This document shows positions 56,291 through 64,000 of a stretch of 64,000 nt of DNA, one piece after another. This stretch comes from Desulfopila aestuarii DSM 18488 (lineage in GTDB: Bacteria; Desulfobacterota; Desulfobulbia; Desulfobulbales; Desulfocapsaceae). The stretch lies in the NCBI RefSeq assembly GCF_900143695.1, contig NZ_FRFE01000011.1, forward strand, positions 1 to 64,000. Direction: 5' to 3'. The translations under genes were made by a program, and so were the position numbers. Each line of letters opens with the position of its first letter. The stretch's first letter is position 1. The notes under the pieces were generated by a model, which searched no databases, was not told where the DNA came from, and worked only from the letters and a program-made list of their open reading frames with translations.

Positions 56291-58195
56291 ATGGGTAAAA
56301 TTATTGGTATTGATTTAGGAACCACCAACTCATGTGTGGCAATTATGGAAGGTGGCGAACCGAAGGTGATTGCCAACGCTGAGGGTAACAGAACAACCCC
56401 TTCCGTTGTGGCTTTCACTGACAGCGGCGAACGTCTTGTCGGCCAGGTTGCCAAGCGTCAGGCGGTGACCAATCCGGAGCGGACACTTTATGCGATCAAA
56501 CGCCTTATTGGCCGTAAATTTGTCGATGTCGAGGTAAAACGTTCTTCGGAGATCAGTCCGTTTAAAATTGTTGAAGGTACCAACGGTTCTGTATCTGTGG
56601 AAGTACAGAGCAAGGTTTATCGCCCGGCCGAGATTTCAGCAATGGTGTTGGCGAAGATGAAGCAGACCGCTGAAGAGTATCTTGGTGAAGAGGTAACTGA
56701 TGCGGTTATCACCGTACCGGCATATTTCAATGATTCCCAGCGTCAGGCCACCAAGGATGCCGGTAAAATTGCCGGTCTCAACGTCCAGCGTATCATCAAC
56801 GAGCCGACCGCTGCATCGCTTGCCTACGGTCTTGATAAGAAAGGCGAAGAAAAAATCGCTGTATTCGATCTCGGCGGCGGAACATTCGACGTGTCCATCC
56901 TCGAGATCGGTGACGGTGTTTTCGAGGTTAAATCCACCAATGGTGATACCTTCCTCGGTGGTGAAGACTTCGATATGCGGGTGGTCAACTGGTTGGCTGA
57001 TGAGTTCAAACGTGAGCAGGGTATCGATCTGCGCACCGACAAGATGGCACTTCAGCGCCTGAAAGAAGAAGCTGAAAAGGCCAAAATGGAGCTCTCCACC
57101 ACCAAAGAGACCGACATTAACCTGCCGTTTATCACCGCTGACGCTTCAGGTCCCAAGCACCTGAACATGAAACTGAGCCGTGCCAAGTTCGAAAGCCTGG
57201 TGGATGATCTGATCGAGCGCACCGTGAAACCATGCATCACCGCGTTAAAAGATGCCGGTCTTTCAGCTTCAGAGGTCGATGAGGTTATTCTGGTCGGTGG
57301 TATGACCCGTATGCCCAAAGTTCAGCAGAAGGTTAAAGAGATCTTTGGCAAAGAGCCCAACAGAAGTGTAAACCCGGATGAGGTTGTCGCTATCGGCGCA
57401 GCTATCCAGGGTGGCGTTCTCCAAGGTGATGTTAAAGACGTTTTGCTACTTGACGTTACTCCACTTTCTCTTGGTATCGAGACGCTGGGCGGCATTACCA
57501 CCAAACTGATCGAGAAGAACACCACTGTTCCGACTAAGAAGAGCCAGGTCTTTTCCACCGCTGCTGACAACCAGCCTGCGGTATCCATCCACGTAATCCA
57601 GGGTGAGCGCGAGATGGCTCAGGACAACAAGACCATCGGACGCTTTGAACTGAGTGATATTCCACCGGCTCCGCGTGGGGTTCCGCAGATTGAAGTAACC
57701 TTTGATCTCGACGCTAACGGTATCCTTCATGTTTCCGCCAAGGATCTTGGTACAGGTAAGGAGCAGTCTATCCGCATCACCGCTTCTTCCGGTCTCACCG
57801 AGGCGGAAATTGAGCGAATGACCAAGGATGCCGAGCTGCATGCAGAGGAAGACAAGAAGCGCAAGGAACTGATCGAGACCCGCAACCAGGCCGACGCTAT
57901 CGTGCATGCTTCTGAAAAGAGCCTCAAAGATCTTGGCGACAAGGTTGATGCTGAAACTCGTGCCAATGTCGAGAAAGAGATCAAGAATGTGAAAGAGGTA
58001 ATGGGTAAAGACGATGTTGACGCGATCAAGAGCGCCATCGATGCCCTGACAGCAGCCTCCCACAAGCTTGCTGAGCTGATGTATGCCCAGGCCTCCAAGG
58101 ATAATCCTGACGGACAGGGTGGTGCTGCAGGTGGTGCCTCAAAGAAGAAAGATGATGACGATGTTGTCGACGCCGACTTTGAGGAAGTGAAGTAA
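56291..58195 (+). CDS. dnaK: Chaperone protein DnaK (Hsp70)
   Basis: Hsp70 chaperone, 634 residues. The ATPase domain begins [20 protein letters not shown] and includes [60 protein letters not shown] and [20 protein letters not shown]. The linker is [13 protein letters not shown]. The substrate-binding domain has [20 protein letters not shown], and the lid runs to [14 protein letters not shown], the usual C-terminal tail. AAGGAG precedes the ATG. It lies 181 bases after grpE and is followed by a terminator; dnaJ is not next to it. Confidence 0.98.
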   Translation: MGKIIGIDLGTTNSCVAIMEGGEPKVIANAEGNRTTPSVVAFTDSGERLVGQVAKRQAVTNPERTLYAIKRLIGRKFVDVEVKRSSEISPFKIVEGTNGSVSVEVQSKVYRPAEISAMVLAKMKQTAEEYLGEEVTDAVITVPAYFNDSQRQATKDAGKIAGLNVQRIINEPTAASLAYGLDKKGEEKIAVFDLGGGTFDVSILEIGDGVFEVKSTNGDTFLGGEDFDMRVVNWLADEFKREQGIDLRTDKMALQRLKEEAEKAKMELSTTKETDINLPFITADASGPKHLNMKLSRAKFESLVDDLIERTVKPCITALKDAGLSASEVDEVILVGGMTRMPKVQQKVKEIFGKEPNRSVNPDEVVAIGAAIQGGVLQGDVKDVLLLDVTPLSLGIETLGGITTKLIEKNTTVPTKKSQVFSTAADNQPAVSIHVIQGEREMAQDNKTIGRFELSDIPPAPRGVPQIEVTFDLDANGILHVSAKDLGTGKEQSIRITASSGLTEAEIERMTKDAELHAEEDKKRKELIETRNQADAIVHASEKSLKDLGDKVDAETRANVEKEIKNVKEVMGKDDVDAIKSAIDALTAASHKLAELMYAQASKDNPDGQGGAAGGASKKKDDDDVVDADFEEVK

Positions 58196-58235
58196 TTCGC
58201 TTCGCTGCACAATATCCTATGTGCGGCAATAACCG

Positions 58236-58280
58236 GAAGGGAGTGGGGAAAGTGTTTTCCTTACTCCCTTTTTTTTGTTT
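58236..58280 (+). terminator. Intrinsic terminator after dnaK
   Basis: AAGGGAGT pairs with ACTCCCTT, with an inner GGAAA/TTTCC stem, followed by a run of eight or more T residues. It lies about 40 bases after the dnaK stop. Confidence 0.92.
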
Positions 58281-58453
58281 TTTACGGTATGGTGTCCGGG
58301 TTGTCTTACGCCATAATTTCTGTGCCGTTATCCAGGAAATAGCTGGGGTCACCGGCAGTTGAGTCGGGCAACCAGGTCGATTTCCGTGCTCGCCATAGTG
58401 GTTTTGTTTACGCATGCGAGTTTATCTTCTTTTACTTTGAACAGTGTCATATT

Positions 58454-59419
58454 ATGAAAGTACTATCAGGTATCCAACCTTCAGGAAAGCTCCATATCGG
58501 CAACTATTTCGGGATGATGCAGGAAATGATTTCCCGAATGGAAAGCTCGGAGCTGTATGTCTTTATTGTTGATCTCCATGCGCTTACCTCAGTGCATGAT
58601 CGCGACAGGCTCGCCACCGGAACACTTGAGGCGGCCGCCGATTTTCTGGCGCTTGGCCTCGATCCGGACAAGTGTATTTTCTGGGTCCAGTCCGATGTGC
58701 CCGAGGTGTGCGAGTTGACTTGGGTTCTGTCCACTCTGGCGCCCATGGGGCTCATTGAGCGGTGTCATTCTTACAAGGACAAAGTTGCCAAAGGGATCAT
58801 GCCGAGTCACGGACTCTTTTCCTATCCAGTGCTGATGGCAGCAGACATACTGCTGTATCAGGCAGATCGGGTGCCGGTGGGAAAAGATCAGAAGCAGCAT
58901 CTTGAGGTTGCCCGCGATCTGGCCCAGAAATTTAATAACGAGTTTGGAGAGACTTTCACGGTTCCCGAGCCAGCTATCAGTGAGACCACTGCTATCGTCC
59001 CGGGGCTTGATGGCCAGAAGATGTCCAAATCCTACGGCAACACCATTCCCATTTTCATGGAAGGCAAGGAGCTGAAAAAGCGGGTTATGGCCATTGAGAC
59101 TGATGCCACCCCGGTTGAGGACCCAAAAGACCCTGCTAACTGCAACCTCTTTAAGCTCATGAAACTGTTTGCAACGCCTGCGCGCATGGAGGAAATTCAC
59201 GGTCTCTATGTGAACGGCGGTGCTGCTTATGGGTATCTCAAGCTGGAGTTGCTGGAGCTGATCAACGATAAATTCGCTGATGCCAGAAAGAAGAAAGCGG
59301 AGTTCCTGGCTGATCCAGCAGAACTGCGGGCAATTTTGGCCAAGGGTGGTCAGAAGGCTCGGGAAAAAGCGGTTGTCACCCTTGATCTGGTGCGTGATCG
59401 GGTTGGTTTGAAATACTGA
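58454..59419 (+). CDS. trpS: Tryptophanyl-tRNA synthetase
   Basis: Class I synthetase charging tRNA-Trp. The 321 residues start KVLSGIQPSGKLHIGNYFGM, with the HIGH-like HIGN motif, and contain GQKMSKSYGNTIPIF, the KMSKS loop. YPVLMAADILLYQADRVPVG and DQKQHLEVARDLAQKFN mark the tryptophan and ATP site. Length is normal for bacteria. No Shine-Dalgarno is evident before the ATG. An HD gene follows after 43 bases and is probably co-transcribed. Confidence 0.96.
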   Translation: MKVLSGIQPSGKLHIGNYFGMMQEMISRMESSELYVFIVDLHALTSVHDRDRLATGTLEAAADFLALGLDPDKCIFWVQSDVPEVCELTWVLSTLAPMGLIERCHSYKDKVAKGIMPSHGLFSYPVLMAADILLYQADRVPVGKDQKQHLEVARDLAQKFNNEFGETFTVPEPAISETTAIVPGLDGQKMSKSYGNTIPIFMEGKELKKRVMAIETDATPVEDPKDPANCNLFKLMKLFATPARMEEIHGLYVNGGAAYGYLKLELLELINDKFADARKKKAEFLADPAELRAILAKGGQKAREKAVVTLDLVRDRVGLKY

Positions 59420-59462
59420 GTTCATTATTGTTCTGTTATACACTTTGTGAGGAGTTGCAGAT

Positions 59463-60029
59463 ATGGGTTATGGAATAGAACGGGACGCGGCACTCGCCTT
59501 GGTTCGTGAGCATCTGCAAAACGAAAACCTGGTAAACCATTCACTGGCATCCGAAGCGGTATTGCGAGCAATGGCCAGAAAGCTTGGCCATGATGAGGAC
59601 AAATGGGGGCTGGCTGGCCTTCTGCATGACCTTGATGCGGAGTCGGAACCTGATCTCGCTACGCATACGACCAAAACGGTGGCAATCCTCACTGAAAAGG
59701 GCGTCGATGCGGAGATTATCGAGGCCATTCGCCTTCATAATCTGGAGCCATATCCTGGCGCATCCCGTACTACACCATTGCAGCATTCGCTGGCAGCCGG
59801 TGAGACTATCACCGGTTTAGTAACCGCCGCGGCCTTGGTTCGACCGGATCGACAGCTCGGCTCTGTCAAGGTCAAATCGATAACCAAGCGTTATAAAGAA
59901 CGAGCCTTTGCCCGCGGCGCCAACCGGGAAATCATCGCCGAGTGTGAACTTGTCGGTATCCCATTGACAGATTTCTGTGGGTTAAGTCTTGAGGCGATGC
60001 AGGAGATCGCCGGTGAAATAGGGTTGTAG
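59463..60029 (+). CDS. HD-domain protein (HDIG-type hydrolase)
   Basis: A 188-residue HD protein. The metal ligands are NHSLASEAVLRAMA (His), GLAGLLHDLDAESEPDLATH (HD pair) and EAIRLHNLEPYPGASRTTPL (later His). GAGGAG precedes the ATG. The fold is that of small HDIG phosphohydrolases, but no substrate can be assigned. It follows trpS closely, and a terminator follows. Confidence 0.82.
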   Translation: MGYGIERDAALALVREHLQNENLVNHSLASEAVLRAMARKLGHDEDKWGLAGLLHDLDAESEPDLATHTTKTVAILTEKGVDAEIIEAIRLHNLEPYPGASRTTPLQHSLAAGETITGLVTAAALVRPDRQLGSVKVKSITKRYKERAFARGANREIIAECELVGIPLTDFCGLSLEAMQEIAGEIGL

Positions 60030-60049
60030 CAATTTGTTGCTTGTATCTG

Positions 60050-60090
60050 AAGCGGAATGAGTGGAGTTACTCCGCTGTTCCGCTTTTTTG
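60050..60090 (+). terminator. Intrinsic terminator after the HD gene
   Basis: AAGCGGAA pairs with TTCCGCTT, with an inner GGAGT/ACTCC stem, followed by TTTTTTGTTATT. It ends the trpS-HD transcript. Confidence 0.9.
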
Positions 60091-60163
60091 TTATTGTAAC
60101 AGGCAATGTCTATGATGAGCCTAACCCATTAATACGCATCCCCAAGAAATAGAGGAGCATGTC

Positions 60164-61660
60164 ATGAGTTCCGCATATTCCACATTGGTTGAAAAATTCC
60201 GGCAGCTCTCCAGGCTAGATCATGCAATGACCTTTCTGCAATGGGACCAGTTGGTGATGATGCCTCCCGGTGGTAATCAATCTCGGGCCGAGGCAATAGC
60301 CGAACTTGCCTCCATGCGCCATGAAATGCTGATTTCCCCGGAAATAGGCGAGCTGCTGCAGCAGGCAGAAAACCAGGTAGTTGAGGCACCTGAAAAACGT
60401 AGCCTTGTGGAAATGAAAAGAGAGTGGCAACAAGCGGTGTGTCTGCCGGCAAGTCTTGTTAAGGCACAGTCGCTTGCTGGCTCGACCTGTGAGCATGGAT
60501 GGCGCAGTCAGCGAAAGGATAATGACTGGTCTGGATTTCTCAATAACTTTAAGGAAGTGGCGCAACTGGCCAGGGAAGAGGCAAAATTACGGCAAGAGGT
60601 GGAGCCGGAGAAATTCGCCACCCCGTATGATGCCCTGCTCGATCTCTACTGTACTGGTGATTCAAGCGCTTTTATTCAGGAAGTCTTTACTGGTTTGAAG
60701 GCGGAATTGCCAGCGCTGTTAGGGGAGGTGTTGGAACGACAGCACGCTTCGGCCGACCTGACAGGCTCCTATCCTATCGAAGCTCAGAAACATTTGAATG
60801 AGAAGCTTATGAGTTGTCTCGGCTTTGATTTCTCAGCCGGCCGGCTTGATGTGAGCATGCACCCCTTTTCCACTGGCGATCGGGGTGACCAACGGATCAC
60901 CACACGTTTTCGCGATACCGATTTTGCCGACGCTCTTACCAGTACAGCCCACGAAACCGGTCACGCCAGCTATGAAGCAGGGTTGCCACTCGAGTGGGAT
61001 GACCTGCCGGTGGGCCAGGCTCGGAACATGTGTATCCATGAAAGTCAGAGTCTGCTTTTTGAAAAACAGATATTTCTCTCACGCCCCTTCCTGCGATTCT
61101 TTACCCCTGCGATTCATAACCTGCTGCCTGAGTCGAAAAGGTTTGATGCTGATCAGGTATGGCGAGCCTGCATCAAGGTTCAGCCCAGCTTTATCCGGGT
61201 CGAGGCAGATGAGCTGACCTATCCTCTTCATGTCATCTTGCGTTTTGAGATCGAAAGAGAACTGATTAACGGTACGATCGAGCCGAAAGATATTCCTGAA
61301 CTGTGGAACATGAAGATGCAGAAGTATCTCGGTCTCTCCACAGAAGGGAATTACCGGGATGGCTGTCTGCAGGACATTCACTGGACGGATGGCTCGTTTG
61401 GCTATTTTCCCTCCTATACTCTGGGGGCTATCAACGGTGCCCAGCTTTTTGCCACCATACGAAAAGAGCGACCGGACTGGCAGGACCTGGTCGTTAAGGG
61501 CGACGTCGGTTTTATTCGCGATTGGCTGCGTGAGAAAATCTGGAGCAAGGGCAGCACAATGGACTCTCAGCAGATTATGGCAGCGGCGACTGGTGAGGGA
61601 ACCCATCCACGCCATTTCCTGGCCCATATTCGGGCCCGATATCTTGAAAACAGCTATTGA
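60164..61660 (+). CDS. Metallocarboxypeptidase, M32 (Taq) family
   Basis: A 498-residue cytoplasmic zinc carboxypeptidase. GAGGAG stands before the ATG. The zinc motif is TAHETGHASYEAGLP (HETGH at 263-267), followed by HESQSLLFEKQIFLSRPFL, which supplies the third ligand Glu, and FIRVEADELTYPLHVILRFE. FDFSAGRLDVSMHPFSTG and RITTRFRDTDFADALTSTAH are family hallmarks. These enzymes remove C-terminal residues from peptides. The gene is convergent with the MFS gene, 15 bases apart. Confidence 0.93.
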   Translation: MSSAYSTLVEKFRQLSRLDHAMTFLQWDQLVMMPPGGNQSRAEAIAELASMRHEMLISPEIGELLQQAENQVVEAPEKRSLVEMKREWQQAVCLPASLVKAQSLAGSTCEHGWRSQRKDNDWSGFLNNFKEVAQLAREEAKLRQEVEPEKFATPYDALLDLYCTGDSSAFIQEVFTGLKAELPALLGEVLERQHASADLTGSYPIEAQKHLNEKLMSCLGFDFSAGRLDVSMHPFSTGDRGDQRITTRFRDTDFADALTSTAHETGHASYEAGLPLEWDDLPVGQARNMCIHESQSLLFEKQIFLSRPFLRFFTPAIHNLLPESKRFDADQVWRACIKVQPSFIRVEADELTYPLHVILRFEIERELINGTIEPKDIPELWNMKMQKYLGLSTEGNYRDGCLQDIHWTDGSFGYFPSYTLGAINGAQLFATIRKERPDWQDLVVKGDVGFIRDWLREKIWSKGSTMDSQQIMAAATGEGTHPRHFLAHIRARYLENSY

Positions 61661-61675
61661 GGAGAGATCTGCTGT

Positions 61676-62869
61676 TCAAAGACTATGAAACTGATCGGGT
61701 GCACTGCGCGCTTGTGTGCGCAGTGCACGGTATTCTATAATGCCGGTTGTCAGCGGCACTAGCAGAAAGCACATCACGAAGAACACCACCCCATGCCAGC
61801 CGTTACGCTGGAACGCAAATCCCGCACCGGTAATTCCCAGCCAGCCTCCCGCATAATAGAAGAGCACGTAGAGGGCATTGGCCTTGCCGTGACCACCTGC
61901 CAGTTTTTTGTTGAGCAACCCCACTGCCACCGCATGGATGGTGAAAAAACCGGCACAGACCCCGAGCAGGCCAAGTACAATGGCTATAACTGACGGGAGG
62001 AGCAGGGTGAGGTGGGACAGGCCGAGAATACAGGTGCCGCCGATGAGGGCGGTACCGCCGCCGAAACGGTTGCTCATCTGTCCGGCAATGGGGCCTAGAA
62101 AAATACCGAGAACATAGACAAGGTAAATGAGTGTGATCAGTTCTGTCGGAAAATGGAAGGGAGGCCCGGCCAGTCTATAGGGAAGAAAGTTGAATACCGG
62201 GGAGAACATCAGAAATGCCCCGCCACCGCAGCAGTAAATGAGCAGCAGGTCTTTTCTCCGGATAAGTGAGGAAAAGGTGGTGGATGTATTAGCGGTGGAT
62301 TGTTCCCTGACCGCTTTGCGCGGCAATACTATGAGGGCGGCGATGGTTGTCAGAAGAATCAGGGCTGCTGCGGAAAAGAAGGCGTAACGCCAGTGCAGGG
62401 GCGGGTGGATCCAGCCACCGAGCAATCGACCGCCAAGGCCGCCCAAAACCGTTGCCGATACATAGGAGCCCATAACCACGCTTAATCGTTCACTGGGAAG
62501 GGTTTTGGCCAACCAGGCCGCAAGGCTGGTGGTGAGGGCGGGTAAAAAAAGGCCTTGCATCAGCCGGGCACCGACCAGATGATGAAAATCATGGGTCAAT
62601 CCGGCGTATATCCCTGCGGCGGCAACCAGGATGCCCCCGGTGAGAATGATAGGCTGAATAGGAAACCGATCGGAGAGAAAACCAAAAAAGAGGTTGGAGA
62701 GGACAATCCCGAGAATGACGGCGGAGACTGTTATCGAGACCTGAACCGTACTGACCCCGAACTCCGCCTGCAGTACCGGCAGGATGGGCTGGGTGAGGTA
62801 GACATTGGTAAATGAAGCGGATACCAGCGCAAATACGGCAAACTGCAGCTTGACCATCCCTTTGTCCAC
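61676..62869 (-). CDS. Major facilitator superfamily exporter
   Basis: The GTG at 62869, one base after the stop of the small upstream gene, has a GAGGGAG eight bases before it. A longer frame to 62962 would overlap that gene by 92 bases and is less likely. The protein of about 397 residues has twelve membrane helices starting FAVFALVSASFTNVYLTQPI. It shows the MFS loop motif GFLSDRFPIQPIILTG and a central linker (PRKAVREQSTANTSTTF). It looks like the YnfM/AraJ type of drug or sugar exporter. The substrate is unknown. It is probably co-transcribed with the secreted protein upstream. Confidence 0.85.
   Translation of the reverse strand: MDKGMVKLQFAVFALVSASFTNVYLTQPILPVLQAEFGVSTVQVSITVSAVILGIVLSNLFFGFLSDRFPIQPIILTGGILVAAAGIYAGLTHDFHHLVGARLMQGLFLPALTTSLAAWLAKTLPSERLSVVMGSYVSATVLGGLGGRLLGGWIHPPLHWRYAFFSAAALILLTTIAALIVLPRKAVREQSTANTSTTFSSLIRRKDLLLIYCCGGGAFLMFSPVFNFLPYRLAGPPFHFPTELITLIYLVYVLGIFLGPIAGQMSNRFGGGTALIGGTCILGLSHLTLLLPSVIAIVLGLLGVCAGFFTIHAVAVGLLNKKLAGGHGKANALYVLFYYAGGWLGITGAGFAFQRNGWHGVVFFVMCFLLVPLTTGIIEYRALRTQARSAPDQFHSL
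61699..61728. repeat. Perfect inverted repeat at the 3' end of the MFS gene
   Basis: GTGCACTGCGC and GCGCAGTGCAC form an 11-base-pair stem with an eight-base loop, inside the last codons of the MFS gene and 39 bases past the M32 stop. It may serve as a terminator-like hairpin for the converging M32 gene, without a T-run. Confidence 0.6.
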
Positions 62870-62870
62870 G

Positions 62871-63362
62871 TCAGTTGCTCCCTCTTGACTGCTTGGGCAG
62901 GATGAACTCAAGTGGCGCGTTGGGGAATCGATGTTGGAGCTGTGCGATATAACCGACATCATCCAGGCAGTCGGGATTGTCTATTTCGGTGCATGGTATT
63001 TCCACCACCTTCCAGCTTCCATTTTCCTGGTGCAGCAAGGCTGAAACATCTTCATAGCTGTTTGTCCCATCCGGCGATTGCGGCCGGCTGTCTACCCAGG
63101 CCCAGCCATCCTTGACCAGGAAGTTTTTGATCACAAAAACCACGTGTAATCCGTGCAGGTCCAATACTTCTCGGCGTAGTTCATCAAGGATTACTTTTCT
63201 GAGGATGCTGCCGGCGGGCGGCGTGAAAGCGGAGCTGTCGTTCGTGTCGTCGGACTGTGCCAAGGTATTGCCATACCCAGTCAAAAGAAATTGCAGTAGT
63301 ATCAGTAAAAGGATGAAGAAACGTAGTGGCGAAAAATCGGTGGATAACGTAAAGAAGTTCAA
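62871..63362 (-). CDS. Hypothetical secreted protein
   Basis: I do not recognise a named family. The TTG at 63362 is chosen because GGAGG lies eight bases before it; an earlier TTG at 63416 has no site. The 163 residues start with a signal peptide or anchor (FFILLLILLQFLLTGYGNTL then AQ). The mature part is polar with KDGWAWVDSRPQSPDGTNSY, EDVSALLHQENGSWKVVEIP and CTEIDNPDCLDDVGYI, which has two Cys that could form a disulfide. A region like VSALL..NGSWKVVE recalls small domains in proteins of unknown function. It precedes the MFS gene with one base between stop and start, so the two are coupled. Confidence 0.7.
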   Translation of the reverse strand: MNFFTLSTDFSPLRFFILLLILLQFLLTGYGNTLAQSDDTNDSSAFTPPAGSILRKVILDELRREVLDLHGLHVVFVIKNFLVKDGWAWVDSRPQSPDGTNSYEDVSALLHQENGSWKVVEIPCTEIDNPDCLDDVGYIAQLQHRFPNAPLEFILPKQSRGSN

Positions 63363-63571
63363 TTGCTCTTCCTCCAGGGCGTAATTGACTGAATGAGAGT
63401 TGACGCCATTACTCAAACATCGGTTTCTTCTCTATTACTTTTTATCAGGGAAAATGAAAAGCCCAATGCCTAACTGGGCGAACGATAGTATATCGTATCA
63501 GAAGGATCATAGGGTCGCATCGACAGATGGACAATCATTTGTCATGAATCTTTTGGGAAACGAGGCCGCAC

Positions 63572-64000
63572 ATGTGGGATCAGCGCTACAACACGCCGGA
63601 ATTCGTTTATGGCGAGGAACCGAACAGTTTTTTGGTAGAAAATACGCAGTATTTAATGCCTGGATCTCTGCTTTGTCTGGCTGAAGGAGAGGGGCGGAAT
63701 GGAGTATTCTTGGCCAGGAAAGGGTTTCAGGTTATTGCTGTTGACTCATCAATGGTTGGTTTGCAAAAGGCCAGGGCCTTGGCAGCTCGCCATAAGGTTG
63801 AGTTGCGTACAGTCGTTGCCGATCTTGCCGAATATGTGATTGATCCAGAGAGTGTTGATAATGTTGTCTCGATTTTCTGCCATTTACCACCCGAGGTGAG
63901 GAAGAGGATTCACGGGGCTGTGGTGAATGGCCTCAAGCCTGGTGGCGTCTTGATTCTTGAGGCGTATACGCCTGACCAACTCCTGCTGAAAACCGGTGGC
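63572..64000 (+). CDS. Class I SAM-dependent methyltransferase (runs off right edge)
   Basis: The ATG at 63572 has GAGG six bases before it and opens a frame without stop to the window end (143 codons). The reading is WDQRYNTPEFVYGEEPNSFL, then LCLAEGEGRNGVFLARKGFQ, VIAVDSSMVGLQKARALAAR and later VVSIFCHLPPEVRKRIHGAV with a VNGLKPGGVLILEAYTPDQL segment. This is the TehB/UbiE-like class I fold; motif I is modified to LAEGEGRNG, as in TehB relatives. The substrate is unknown. The C-terminus is missing from the window. Confidence 0.82.
   Translation, partial: MWDQRYNTPEFVYGEEPNSFLVENTQYLMPGSLLCLAEGEGRNGVFLARKGFQVIAVDSSMVGLQKARALAARHKVELRTVVADLAEYVIDPESVDNVVSIFCHLPPEVRKRIHGAVVNGLKPGGVLILEAYTPDQLLLKTGG

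Overview
The window looks like a piece of chromosome from a Gram-negative, anaerobic bacterium of about 50% GC. The Gram-negative evidence is Kdo transfer (waaA, kdsB), a lipid A acyltransferase, LolCD and TamA/TamB. An AhbD-type radical SAM heme enzyme, other radical SAM proteins, a TRAP carboxylate transporter and several sigma-54 style AAA modules fit a sulfate reducer of the Desulfobacterota, perhaps Desulfobulbales. That placement is an inference from gene content; no rRNA or other taxonomic marker lies in the window.

Layout. 1-900: the 5' end of an IS256-family transposase gene, whose element cuts off a PAS-GGDEF gene. 0.9-5 kb: lytic transglycosylase MltB and a four-PAS hybrid histidine kinase. 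5-11 kb: FtsH, a UspA protein and a TRAP operon (dctP, a terminator hairpin, dctQ, dctM). 11.5-18 kb: RNase PH, a radical SAM protein, an FMN-binding protein and a DUF2339/DUF3999 membrane pair. 18-25 kb: a Qnr/McbG-like pentapeptide protein, an L,D-transpeptidase, a cupin, and the envelope genes waaA-kdsB-yhcH and lpxL. 22.7 and 26.4 kb: two paralogous double-ACT proteins. 27-29 kb: a DUF3360 membrane protein with an operator-like palindrome upstream. 29.4-32.2 kb: ahbD-hemE-HD-domain gene cluster. 32.7-36.9 kb: hisD-rsmG-leuB and a divergent PRPP-synthetase-like gene. 37-39.6 kb: a large fusion of a cyclic-nucleotide-binding domain, a degenerate NtrC-type AAA module and a membrane polyferredoxin. 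39.7-64 kb: an ADP-ribosylglycohydrolase-like protein, AsmA, lysS-lolC-lolD, rlmD, tamA-tamB, an orphan sigma-54 response regulator, grpE-dnaK, trpS, an HD protein, an M32 carboxypeptidase, an MFS exporter with a small secreted protein, and the start of a methyltransferase gene.

Most genes are housekeeping or envelope functions in short operons separated by clear intrinsic terminators. The item most deserving follow-up is the 877-residue fusion at 36975-39608, which seems to join ligand binding, a non-canonical AAA+ core and Fe-S membrane electron transfer in one chain. Secondary items are the hemE-ahbD pairing, which suggests a coproheme route ending in radical SAM decarboxylation, the divergent PRPP synthetase homologue, a leader with a two-codon ORF before the second ACT gene, and a possible small RNA near 23.4 kb. 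Start codons were re-chosen from Shine-Dalgarno spacing where the longest ORF was implausible. All domain calls come from reading the sequence; no database search was possible.
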